A stretch of DNA of 64,000 nucleotides from Paludibacteraceae bacterium (GTDB lineage Bacteria; Bacteroidota; Bacteroidia; Bacteroidales; Paludibacteraceae), in the NCBI GenBank assembly GCA_024401645.1, contig JAKSKR010000012.1, forward strand, positions 1-64,000, written 5' to 3'. Shown here piece by piece: positions 50,732 to 63,600 of this stretch. Under the pieces are notes generated by a model. It did no database searches. It was not told the DNA's origin and worked only from the letters and a program-made list of their open reading frames with translations. The stretch's first letter is position 1; every line of letters begins with the position of its first letter. The translations under genes were made by a program, and so were the position numbers.

Positions 50732-51697
50732 CTACCTTGTTCTGTAGTACTTGGTGTAACGGGTATACTTGTGCGACTTACCGTAGTTGGCCAAGCAACC
50801 CTGGAACTTCTGTGGAATCTTAATCTCCAAGCCAAACTCGTGAGAACCGTAGTTGCGGTGACGCAACTTGCCAAAGAAATAGTCGTAGGAATAGTAAACC
50901 GATAGCCAGTCGAAAAGACTAACACCTGCCATGATGGAACCCTCGTACTGGTAACGGTAGGCCGCACCTACATAGAACAAGTCTGACGGGTTCCACTCGT
51001 AGTCGAACAAGTAGAAATACTTCAATCCTATCTGGTGTTTCCAACGGTCGCGGTAGTTATAGACCGAGTAGCTAGGCGCCAAGCGCCACCACATTTCGGT
51101 CTGGAAATAGTAGTTCAGGTAACCCGAATAGAGCTGATGCATTGGCATCTCGTCGGTACCTTTCAGCATGTGATTGGCAGCGAAACCCAACTCAAAATTC
51201 TGCAACAACACCTCAAGACCAACTTCGGCATCGGGTGCCGTCCCGTTAGGTAAGCGCTCCATGGCGTCGGCCAAGTTCATGGTGTTGACCTCTTGCACCT
51301 TGTCGGCATCGTAACCGCGGTTCATTAATCCGGCGCCCACACCCAAGTTGATGTAACTGTCGTCGGCAATAGGTATGAGGAACGCAAAACCGAGCTTCGG
51401 ATTACGGGTATAACAGTAACCAATGTCGTCGCTCAAGAACGAGAGCGAAATCTGCGAATGTGCGCCCATGAAGAAGTACTTGGCACCCGCAAAGAAGGTG
51501 GAAGGAGCCCCCTCGACATTACGCCACTGCAACCTACCGCCCAAATTGACGGTAGCATACATAATTTCGGGAATGTAGGCAGGGTTGTTGTAGTTGAGCC
51601 TAAGTTGCTTGTTGGTAAACAACACGTCTTCTTGTGCCACTGCGTTGGTACTAACCAAGACCAACAAGACAGCAATTATGTTTATAAGTCTTTTCAT
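50732..51697 (-). CDS. PorP/SprF-family type IX secretion-associated outer membrane protein
   Basis: This 321-residue outer-membrane beta-barrel protein has a signal peptide (about 1-21, ending NAVAQ). The family opening follows (LRLNYNNPAYIPEIMYATVNLGGRLQW), then alternating barrel strands rich in Tyr, Phe and Trp. PorP/SprF proteins are usually encoded next to giant type-B-CTD substrates and help anchor or secrete that one partner. Here its ATG overlaps the stop of the giant gene (ATGA), so the two are translationally coupled. The terminal strands (GSHEFGLEIKIPQKF) are followed by a short basic, Tyr-rich tail. A dedicated role with its neighbour is inference from the family pattern. Confidence 0.88.
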   Translation of the reverse strand: MKRLINIIAVLLVLVSTNAVAQEDVLFTNKQLRLNYNNPAYIPEIMYATVNLGGRLQWRNVEGAPSTFFAGAKYFFMGAHSQISLSFLSDDIGYCYTRNPKLGFAFLIPIADDSYINLGVGAGLMNRGYDADKVQEVNTMNLADAMERLPNGTAPDAEVGLEVLLQNFELGFAANHMLKGTDEMPMHQLYSGYLNYYFQTEMWWRLAPSYSVYNYRDRWKHQIGLKYFYLFDYEWNPSDLFYVGAAYRYQYEGSIMAGVSLFDWLSVYYSYDYFFGKLRHRNYGSHEFGLEIKIPQKFQGCLANYGKSHKYTRYTKYYRTR

Positions 51698-54600
51698 CGT
51701 ACCAAAGTAATATAACCAGTTTTAATCTTCTTGTCGCCACCCTCGAAGTAGGTTATCGCATAGAAGTAAGTATCGGTAAACGCCTCGTCGCCGTTGGTCT
51801 TTTCACCACGCCAGCCAATACCCTCGTAAATGAGGTTGCCAATGCGGTCGAAAATCTGCATCTCGTAGTCGGCCATAAACTCGTCGCCCGTCGTCATGGT
51901 GTTAGGCACATTGAAGCTAGGGTCGACGTACAAGGTGGTGATAGCCGAGCCAGAGCAACCGAATTCGTGGTCGACCTTAACCTTAACATCGAAAGGCTTG
52001 GTAAGGCGAACCATGTCTTTCGCATATTCGTGAATCTCTTCCATGCCACTCAATGCGGTCAAGCCATCGCCAAAGTCCCAAGCATAGCTTAAACCTTCGT
52101 CGTAGTTGTCGGCACACACGGCTTCGAGCTTCACTTCGAAGGTGTCGCGGTTCAACTGGTACTTGGTTGAATGGATGAACGGTGTAACCTTAATGGTAGG
52201 AACCGGAACGGCAGCCGTCTTAATGGCAATGGTGTCTTTTACCGGACACTGGTTAACGTCAACCGCTGTTAGGTTAACAATGCCCGAATGGGTTGGCAAG
52301 AAGCGGAAATTGTTGCCCGCCCATGTGCTGTCGCCCCACGACCATGTAGCCTCGTAAACGTTAGGCGAAGTCACCTCGGCATAGTCGCCCACACACACCT
52401 TGGTATTACCTTCGATGATAGGGGTAATCTTCGGATAGGTATTGAACGCATAACGAATGGTATCGAAGCAGACTGGCATATCGGTTACCAATGCCTTCAG
52501 CACAATTTCGGCCGCACCTTCCAACTGAACGGGATAAGAACTGCCGTACTTAACCTCGCCGGTATTCATGTCGGTCCATTCGAAAGTAGAGTTAGAAGAT
52601 GAAGCGTGCAAGGTGAGGCTGTCGTCGTAACAGTAGATGCTTGCAATGTTGCTATAGGTGAAGTCTTCAACCTTCAGCATGTTCACCTTAATGGTCTGGG
52701 TTGCCTTACAGCCCCACTCGTTGTGGGTAGCTACGGTGTAGGTGCCGGTGTGACCAAGGTTGGCATGCAAGTCCATACGTTCCGAGTCGGCATTGTTCCA
52801 CAAGGTGTCGGCAACGTCGGTAATGTTGTCGCGAAGGAACAACTGGTCGAGGGATATCTCCAAGTTAGCACAGGTATCTAACAAGATGGTCTTGTCTTCG
52901 CTAGAACTCTTCAACAAGACTGTTGTCTTAACCGGTTCGCTTTCGCAACCGTCGAGTTCTGACTGGGTTACCCAATACTCGTCTTTCTGCCAAGAAGTGG
53001 TTGCCGTGTTGGTGTTGATGACGATGGAGTCGTAACGCACACCGCCAATGGTCTTGTACCAGTTCTGGCGAACGCCCTTCTTGGTTGAGTTGGTCTTAAG
53101 GGTAAACAAGCCGGTGTTTTCGCAATAGATGACCTCCGGATCCATGTCGGCCAATATAGAATATGGTTTCAACACATTCACACGCATTGGCACAGGCTTA
53201 CCGTAGCACATACTGTAGTGCAAGCGTGCCTGGTAGGTCTGCATGCCATCGGTAGCAGTGCTTGGCATGTAGCCATCGGCCAAGGTATCGCCATCGGCAT
53301 TGGTCCAAACAATGTCGTACAAGGTGTTTTCCGTGGTTGCGTACAACGGAGCAGAAGGCTCGTTCAAGCAATAGCTGGTATCGGTAGCGATAGGCAAATC
53401 GGTAATTTCGGGTTCAATGGTCACCTTCAATTCCTGCATTTCGGTTTCGCACATACCCAACTGTTGGTTGAAGCGGTAGACGAAGGTACCTGCCTCTTGC
53501 GACTGTGGCTTAACTACACCGTTCTGCGCCACGGTTGAATAGTCGTCGGCAGGACTGCGCCACAACACACGTGCATCGGCAATGGTTGGCGTCAACGTCA
53601 ACGCATCGGTATTGGTGTTCTGGCAATAAGCCAAGACGGTGTCGATGTTGATGAGCGGTGGAACCACATTTACCAACAACTTCAAGGTGGTGTCTACGCT
53701 ACAGCTACCTTCTGGAATTTCTATGCTAGCCGTCAGCAACACTTCCATGATGCCGGCGTCGGAAGAAACAACAGTGTACTTGTTCACGTCTTCGCTAGCG
53801 CCATTCCAAATGTAGTGTTCCGCACCGCCAGCCACCACGTTAATGGTGTCGCCCTGGCAAACAGGTGCGTTGCTGGTGGCTGTAACCTCAATCTTACGCG
53901 CAAACGAAATGTGAACCATGCTACTGTCGGTACAACCATGGTCGTCGGTATAAAGGGCTACAAAGTCGCCGTCTTGCGCAACTGCCGTATAGTCGAACGG
54001 CAACAACGCAACGCTGCGGTAGTATTTGTTCATGAACGGATTGGTACCACCAACCACCTTGTGCGATGCATAGTCTACAAAGTCGAGGCGTGTGCCATAG
54101 CACAACACGGTATCTCTTAAGACAGAATGCACAGCCGGGTAAATCTCTACGGTAGAAGGTTGTGCCACACTGAAGCAACCGGTTTGGTTGTTCACCTGAC
54201 GCACCAGGTAGTTCTGGACACCCACCTCTTCGGTACTGATGGTAGGCGCATCGGCATAAACAGAATCAGGATATGCTGTCAACACGTCTAACCACTGCAA
54301 GTGGAAACCTTCGCCTGTAACAATGCTCATGGTCTGGTCGCCAATGAACTGACAGAAACCAGTATCTACCTTCATGCTTTCAGGCTGTAAGCCCACTTCG
54401 AGGTGAACCTTGTCGGTCGCCTTACAACCATACTGGTCGGTTATCTCAACCAAATAGTCGCCAGTCGTGCCAATGGTTTTCGCGTCGGTAGCATCAACAT
54501 CGGCACCATTCAACAGAATGCTGTTAATGCGCAAGTCCTTCGCCTCGGTAGTTGTTGCATTACTACGGAAGGCAGCAGTGTTGGCAATCTCGGTCAGGTT

Positions 54601-57600
54601 GATGGTTGCCGGTTGGCAAACCGGTTCAACTTCTGGCAAAGTGAGCAACACCTCGGGGTGAACGTTGTTGTACATGTTCACAAACGGACTTAAGCATCCC
54701 TTGCTGTCCTTCTGGGCAACTGCATGTACGTAGCTTGCCACTTCGGCCGTATTGATTTCGATGCCCGGAACAACCGTTCCTGCTTGGTCTTTAATCACCA
54801 AGGTATATTCGCCATCGTTCTTCAACTTCTTTACCACCAAGCCAGTGTTCTGGCAGAGTTCATCGGTCTCGCTTACCAAAGGTTCTGGTGCCGGATTGGT
54901 AATCATGGTCACATCTTCCTCGGTAACGCAGTTCTTCTTCGAGGTAATCTTATAAGTTCCGGTCAACAAGAGGTGTTCTTCCAACTGCTGGCCAGGTTGG
55001 GTGGTGGCAATGTACTTGATGACGCTGTCGGTAACCGACTGACCGGCGCCGTTAGTCCAAACATAAATTGGAGTTTCCATATCGGCATCGGAAGAAGCCA
55101 CCAAACGGATGGTATCGTTTTCGCAGACGGTGGTCTTACCGTTCACATACAAAACCGGATTCTTGTGTACGCTTACCCTAACGGCACGCTGTGCCTTACA
55201 GCCACTAACGCTGTTAGACGCCTTGGCAACATACACGCCATCGGCCTTAACGGCATTGGTCACCAAGACAGGGGTAACGCCATCGGCCTCGTAAATGCTG
55301 ATGGCAAGTTCACCATCGAAACTGAACATGCCTTCGCTAACGCTGTCGAGCTTCACACTTTCGCCCTCGCAGAGGTGTTGAACCTCGGGAGCAATGGTCT
55401 TGATGGAATCTACCACCTGGTAAGAGAGCATGGTCTTCTTACTTTCGCAACCATAAGCGGCATTCATGCGCCAAACCGACATTTCGACCGGTGCCATGGT
55501 GGTGTTTGCACCACTTACGTTAAGCACAGGTCCGCTAATGGTGTCGCGGCTACCGGTAGCCAACCAACGGTATTCGTAGTCGCCAGCCACATCCTTCACA
55601 CGAATGAAGGTATCGGTACCCTGGCACAAGCTGATGAGCATGTTCTCTTCGTCGACTACCGGAGGAACCAACTCGTCGATGAAGGTCAACTTCACCTCGT
55701 CGTCGACCTTACAGCCAAACTGGTCGGTCAGTTCTACCTTGTAGTCTCCGGTCTTTTCAATGGCTTCGGCATCGGTTATTTCAAGGCCATCTTTCCACAT
55801 GCCGGTAATGGTCAAATTCTTTATCTCGCCATTGTCGGCATTGTTGTCGGCAGCCGCATTGTTTGCCATTTCCACCAAGTTGACCGTGTTAGGCAAGCAG
55901 ATTGGAGCCACGGTTGGCAACTCTAGCTTAACGGCAGGGTGCACGTTGGTGTACATGCTGGCAAACGGACTCAAGCAAAGGGTGTTGCGGTTGCGCTGCG
56001 CAACCGTGTGCACATACTGGCCAACCTCGTCGGTGTTCACCTCGATGTTAGGGATGGTGTCGCCAGCCTTGTTGACAATGACAAGTGAATACTCGCCACT
56101 GTTCTCAAACTTCTTGATGTTGACACCTGTATTTTGGCAAAGTTCGTCGGTCTCGCTTTCCAAAGGTTCTGGAGCCGGATTGGTAACCACCTTCACCTTT
56201 TCTTCGGTCACACAGTTCTTCTTCGTTGTAATGCGGTAAGTGGCAGAAAGCAAAAGCTCTTCATCGCTCTGCACGCCAGGTTCGGTGGTTGCCTTGTACT
56301 TAATGGCACTATCGGCAACGCTATTGCCACTCGCATTGGTCCAGACATAAACAGGGTCGTCCATGCCGTCGGCAGTCTTTGCCACCAAGCGTACGGTATC
56401 GTTTTCGCAGACGATGGTCTTACCCTTTATTTCGAACGAAGGATTCTCATGAACATTCAACTTCACCGAACGTTCGGCCTTACAACCGCTAACACTGTTC
56501 GAAGCCTTTGCAACGTAGGTGCCTGCCTTTGCAACCGCATTGGTCACCAACAAAGGTGTGGTATTGCCCTCTTCGTAAAGAACAATGTCGAGATTGCCAT
56601 CGAACGAGAACATGCCTTCGGCAACGCTATCGAGTTTCAACGTTTCGCCATAGCAGATGTGCTGCTCGTCTGGCGCAATGGTCTTAATAGAATCTACGAC
56701 CTGATATGATACAATAGTCTTCTTACTTTCGCAACCATAAGTGGCTTCTTGGCGCCATACCGACATTTCGACAGGAGCCATTGAGCTGTTCTTACCGCTT
56801 ACGTTAAGCACCTCGCCATGCAAGGTGTCGCGGCTGCCGGCAGCCAACCAGTGGTAAACGAAGTCGCCAGCCACAGGCTTAACCGAAATGAAGGTGTCGG
56901 TACCCTGGCAAAGGCTGATAGGCATCAACTCTTGTTCAACTGCAGGTGCAGCCGGTTCGTCGATGAAGGTCAACTGCATTTCGGCAGTGCTCAAGCAGTT
57001 GTTCTTATCCTTATAGGTAATTTGGTAACGTCCATTAGCGGTTACGGCAGCCGCATCGGCAACCTCGGTCAAAGCCGCATTGTCGCCAATTACGGCAAAG
57101 CTCTCTGCAGCCAACTGGTAGCCAGAAGCGCTAGTGGTCAGCCTTTCTTTTGCATATTCAACCAAGCTAACCTCGGCCGGACGGCAGACAACCGTGTCTG
57201 GCAAAGTTGCTTCAATGTGCTTGGTAATCGTAATCTTGGCCTCGGCAAGTTCAGAAGGGCACTTCAAGTCGAGCACAGCGTCGGTGTTGATTTGGCGTGC
57301 CTTAACCGAGAATGAAGTATCGTTGTCGGTAGCAAATTCGTAAGCCACAGAGGTTGCAACCACGTCTTCGCCCTCGGCATCGAGCCACTCCATCGTGTAG
57401 GCAGCCGCATCTTCGTCACTTCTCTGCAACTTGATGGTCTGCTTGCCAGTGCCTTGGCAGAACTGGAAGTTTTCGGCAACTGGCGCCTCTGGTGTGATGG
57501 CCACCTTTATGGTATGATCCTTAACGGTTTCGCAAGATGTGCCCTTAAGTGTCATCTTCAGGGTAACGGTCTTGTCTTCGGTCAACTCGTTCAACGAAAG

Positions 57601-60600
57601 CACATCCTTAGTGCCGATGGTTTCGTTGTTTTCAATCCAGTTATAAGTCACTTCGCGGCTCTCACCTTCAGCAGAAAGGTCAACCGACTCACCCGCACAA
57701 ATCTTTGCGTCACCCACAATACTGAACACAGGTGCATGGTGGAAGGTGAGGTTCAAGGTATTTTCAGCCTTACAACCGGTCAGCTTATCGTTTGCAATGG
57801 CTTTTACCTCCAACTCGCTCTGTTCGGCCTTGGTGAAAGCCTCGAGGGCAGAAAGTTCGTAGTCGTCACCATCGACCGATACGGTATATTCAATAACCGA
57901 CTTGTATTTCTTGTCTATTTCGAACGACTCGGTCATCGTCTCGGCAAGGTTAAGTTCGGTGCCCGCACACAAAGCCATCTTGTTGTCGGTGCCAATCTCG
58001 TTCACCTTTATGGCCTTGGCAACGGTAAGGACAATAGTATCGTTGTCGCTGACGCAACCTGTAACCGTATTCTTAACATTGGCTGTGTAGGTGCTGTTGC
58101 CCACCACCTTGGCCACCTCTAGGCTCTCGCCTTCGACTGGCGTACCGTCGTTATTCCAAATAATAGTGGTGTTGCCACCCACATTCTTGTCGACTGCGTT
58201 CAATGTAATTCTGTCGCCATCGAAACACTTGAAGAGGGTGTCGGTTCCGTTTTCAATAACAGGCGCTGTTGGTTTGCGCTTGATGGTTACCTTAACGGTA
58301 TCGCTCGCACTACAGATGCCAGACTCGTCGGTTACCGAATAGATGTACTTAACGGTGTCTTGCGCATCGGTGTAAACAACTTCCTTCGCATCTTCGGCAG
58401 TCAGTTCCTTCGCATCTAGGCCTTCGAGCTTGTAGTATGAAATCTGCGCGCCAACCAGACTCGACAAGTTTACGGCGTCGAGGTTAGCCGACAAGTAGCT
58501 GTTGACGTGCTTTGCAAAGTCTACAGTGTCGGGCTGACAAACCGGTTTGGTGTCGGGCGCATTCAACTTGATTGGCTTATGCACGGTAACGTCTACGTTC
58601 TTGAACGATGCACAACCGGTCTTCACGTTCTTTTGCGAAACAACAAACTTGAATGTCTTGCTGGCACCGGCAAACGCCATGGTGTCGGTGTTCAGCTTTA
58701 GCCTGGTGTCTATGCCACCGTGGTCGGTCCAGATAACCGACAGGTTTGCAGTCTTGTTATAAGCATCGTCGCTAGCCAAAGGTTCAGCTGGCAACTCAAC
58801 TTCATCCTTGCTTTGGCAGAAATCCAAATCTTCAGCCGGATGTTCGGCCGGAACCGGATAGATTTCAACCGTTGTATGAAGGGTATCGACACAACCCCAT
58901 GCGTTGGTAGCCGTTACATGAATTTCTTCGGTAGCTTCGAGCGTTAGGGTTCGTGTAGTTTCGGTCCAATCGCTACGGTACCAGTTATAGGTATAGTCTG
59001 CTTCAGGCAATGGCAGGTCGAATGCAACCTGTTCGCACTCCTTCACACTGTTCTCGAGTCTGAATTCAGGCAAAGCCGCAAAAATAACGGTAAAGGTGTC
59101 AATCACCTCGCAACCGCTAATCAGGTCGTTAGCCTTCAACAGGTAGCGGGTGCTGTCGGTCTTGTGGCGGGTAACGTTGGTCTTCATATCCTGCAACTTC
59201 TCTTCGGTCATTGCCTCTGTGCTAGGAGTGTTGCCGTTGAGTTTGAAGACTTCGTAACCGAGGTCGAATGTCTGAATGAGCCCAGCCTTGCTTCTAACCT
59301 TCTTGTCGAGCACGGCCTTCAAGTCGAAGCTCTTGCCCCAACAGGTCTTTATGGTACCAATAGGCGAATAGTTGATGGTGTTGTCGACAACGACCTTTAT
59401 ATCTACTTTCTCACCTTCGCAAGAAGACACGGTGTCTACCTGCCAGAACGAAATGGTAGGGCTCTGCGCAGTGTTCGGATTAAGGATAGAGTCTGGCTTC
59501 CACATCAACTTGGTATCGTCGTCGAGCGGATTGATAGCAGCCGAGAAAGCATTGCGCAAGTTAACCTTCTGCGTATCGACACAGAAGAAGAAATCGGTAG
59601 CATCGGTGTAAAGAGGGAGGTGAGGTTGAGGGTTAATCTTAACCTTCTGCTCTACCTTCTTACTGAAACACCTTGATTGTTTGTCTTGCAAAGCTGCGTA
59701 GTAAGTCAACGTTTCCGCATTTTCGGTCGATGGCTTAATCGACTCGATAGCGACACCATCGGCATCGTAAACGAACAGCTTATACTTATCGGCATTCGGA
59801 TTGACCGGATATACCGGTTTGGAAGCCGAGCCCTGGCAGAAGTTCGCCTCCTCTACCAATGGTTTATCTTCAACATCGGGATGCACAACGGCACGCACAG
59901 TAAGGAAGTTACCCACGCAACCCATTGGGGTTGACTGGCGCACGCAGTAGTAGAGTGTGTCTACAGTTTCAAGGCTTATGTCAACCGACCCTTTCTCCAT
60001 AACAACACCCGTTGTGTCGATGCCCGGACACTTATCGGTAAAGTGTTCTTTCTGGTACCATTCTACAATATATTTAGTAGAAGGATAACCCTCGCCTGTA
60101 AGTTTCTTAACCTTACCTTCGTAATCGCTCATACAATACTCGAACGTAACACTAGTTGCAGAGTAAGGGATTACAGAGTCGGCAATAATAGGATAGGTGT
60201 TGATGCTGGTGTCGACCACCAACTTGAAAAGACCCGGTTTTGAGATACAGTTATTTGAATCGACACGAACAGCAGACACATACGAGAAGCCAATCTTGTT
60301 CACATCGATAGGAGAAACGCCGTTTGCCGTAATGGTTTCGGCATTGGCGAACTGATTACCCTTATAGGTTGTTTGTGGAGCGCCATAGCCTTCTACGGTA
60401 ATATCGTTAACATCGGTCCAAATCCATTTATAACCAGTCTTACTAACCTTTGTTTCCTTATCAGACAAGAAGGAAGCATAGTCGCCATCGGCAGGAACTC
60501 CGTAACAGAAAAGTATGGAGTCGCCATCGTGCTTGAAATCTGGTTTTATATCGTTATAACAATTGACCTTTACGGTGATAAGTGAACCTGGCCCAGGGCA

Positions 60601-63600
60601 TTGGCCTACGGTAGAATCTTGCGCCACGAAATACATATACCTGAAGCCATCTTCACCGCAGTCGCCTTCAGTGTTCAAGTTGGTCAACAAGTCAGCCATA
60701 GAAACATCGCTACCCTTCTGTACCAAGGCTCTAAGGTGCTTTTCGAGAGGCGTATCGACCTTAACAGGTGCTTCTGGTTCTTCAGCATCGCCAACCTCAT
60801 CGGTAGGATCTTCCGCGCTAGGGTCTGCAGTTTCATCTTCGGTAGCCGAACCCTCTTCAGTGTCACCTTCACTGCCGGTTTCTTCTTCCTTCACTACCGG
60901 TTTCAAAGACTCCAAGTCCTCGGCTGTTGGTGAATACAAATAGAACCTTAAACGATCTCTCGACAAGGAAGAAGAGCCTTTTGACCTCAACGAATTGTAG
61001 ATGTCGTCTTCGGTTAACTTATAATTCTGGCAGACTACAATAGTGTCAGGAGCAATGGTGTCTGCCATTGGAGAGATACGTGCAGCAACTTTCACTAACT
61101 CACTTTCGCACTGGTCTTTGAAGAAGGTAGCGCCATAAGTAAACTCGCCCGCCTTGTTCAAAGGAATGTTTACAGTGTCGGCAGTATGAATATACGTTGC
61201 ATTGTCTTCGTCGTTTGTATCTACACTATACCAACGAATGTTATAGTCTTTTTGTTCGACCGTTTTATTCACTCTCAAAGTCAAAGAATCGGTATCGGAA
61301 AATCCCTGACAAATAGGATTTGGCAAATCTTCAATAACCGGACCTTGGTCAATCTTGATGTCGGCAATAGAAATGTAGAAAGTTACGGCAGGACCTGCAC
61401 AGTTATAAGACTGTTGGCGAACTGCGACCTTGTAAACACCCGGAACCTTACTGTCGAAATACTTAAAGTTTTTCAACTGCCATTCATAATCCATTTTGGC
61501 ACCTCTGTAAATAACAGTATCGTGTTCGCTAGTCTCATCTGTTTCAGTGAAATTAGTATACAACGCATACTCCTTACCCGACTTGTCTATCTTAATGCCA
61601 CTAATATTACCTTCCAAACAAAGGTAGATGGTATCGTTATCGACCAAAGGTTCACCCCTGTAGCTCATTTCAGGTGCTTTAATATCTGAATCAATGAAAT
61701 TCACCTTAATGAAACCACTACAAGACTGGTCGCCTTTCTTCCAAGGAGACTGATAATAGATGTAAGCTACATCATCAGCAGTCACATTATATTCTTGAGA
61801 CAAATCTGCAGTTTCCGATACTAATGTTTGAATTGGCTGTCCATCAAATTTATCGGTCAATTTAGCAGACTTAAACAACATCTTGATTTTGCTAGTTTCG
61901 ATGGTCATCTTCAAGATGTCTTCAATAGCATCGGCTAGCAATTCTTGTTCATCGGCTTCACAAGCCACATAATCCTTCAAGGCCTGTTCCGCAGTGGCAA
62001 TTGGCTTATCGCCGTATGTACCATAAAGCAATTGTTCAAGACGAGAGCCATTCACATGGTGTTTCTTTGCCAATGCCAGAATACTATCTCGTTTAGCCTG
62101 TTCCCAAATAATAGAGTCTTGTTTTGCTAACTTTTCAACGTTGAAATCGTAGTTGTAAACCAACATTTCGTTCAAACTCTCGACCGTTATCTTTGAATTT
62201 TCGCAGATAATATAGTTAATCTCCTCAGGTCGTTCACGACAATCTTGCTTTGCATTAACTGTTACAACCACATTCTTATTGACAGAGTCGCGCACGAAGA
62301 TACCGCCATCAAGTTTTTTCTTACTATCTAAGCCCGGACAGTCACCACCAAGGAAGCCACCTCCGCCGCCTCCACCACCGGCACCACCTATACCACCATT
62401 ACCACTCACAACACAACGATATTCATCCCAACTCAATTCGTCTTTCGAACTTTCGAAAATAGATTGAGCATTTGTATCGTTAGTCTGTAACGAGACCTCA
62501 GCTTCAGGTTCAGTTCGTGTTGGTCTACCTACATAAACCGTCTTCTTATAGACATAGCTATCTGCTGGTTTTGTAACTAAGTTAATCTTGAATCTTAAAA
62601 TACTATCGTTCTTAATAGTCGTAGGAACAACAACGTTACTGAATTCAAACTCAAGTTTAGCAACTTTGAAATCAATCTTGTCGTTATCGAAACTTTCTTG
62701 ATTGTGTTCATTAATACCAATCAAATAAGTATTAATATCAGAAAGTAACTTTTTCGGCACATTGCCCATATTATTTTGATTAAAGGGCACAGCATCACCA
62801 ATTTGTGTTCCATCATGACCTTTAACAATCATAGTACAGGTTTTATCTTGCTTATACAAAGTTCCTCTTATAGCCTCAACAAATAAAGATTGAATAGTGT
62901 CGACATACTCAGAAAAAGGAATAGAGACCGTTACATTCTTTAATCCTTCCGAATTTTCACCAACCTTCATTACAAATTCTGTCATATATGTATCGCCAGG
63001 ATACAAAGAAGTCTTATCAGTTCTAGAAATCAACTGAACCTGAGGGACCTCTGGCGCACCAATAACAACAGCTGCATTTGTGAACACGTGGTGTTCCAAG
63101 TCAGACTTTGCGCTCAGAGTCAACTCCCTTCCTCCTTTTGGAATAGCGATATAGTGCTTTTCACGCCCCAAGACCTTGATACTCGGTCTTATTCTTGTAC
63201 TATGCAAGTCGTAACCACGTGCATATTTAGTGAGCGATGCATCTTCACATTTCTCTACCTGATACTTATACTCGATGGTACTATTGAAATGATTATAATT
63301 AAGGCCTTTCTCCCCCACATAAATCTGCATCGAATCTTCGTTGTAGTTTTCTTGTTCAAGGGCTTTTGCCTTGTTTATGAAGAGCTTGTCGTCCTGAATT
63401 TTATTATATGCACCAAAAGCAGAATAGACAAATGTAATAGAGTCACTTTTATTATATGCTTCAGCTTTTCCGAAATCGAAACTCATTATCATATCGGGCT
63501 GAGACGTACCTTCCCTATTAGAAGGTTGATGCAGATCGCAGTCATAAATCATCATGCTACGTCTTGGCATAGCATCGTGTGCATAAACAACAGACAAAGA

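Noticed and set aside
50659-50967. 102-codon minus-strand ORF overlapping the PorP gene
   Set aside because: It is an out-of-frame shadow of the PorP/SprF gene with low-complexity Thr/Arg/Ser content.
54724-55926. 400-codon open frame on the plus strand
   Set aside because: It is antisense to the giant surface gene, which has clear domain homology. The long open frame reflects codon bias. Similar antisense frames at 6431-7435, 8053-8967 and elsewhere were rejected for the same reason.
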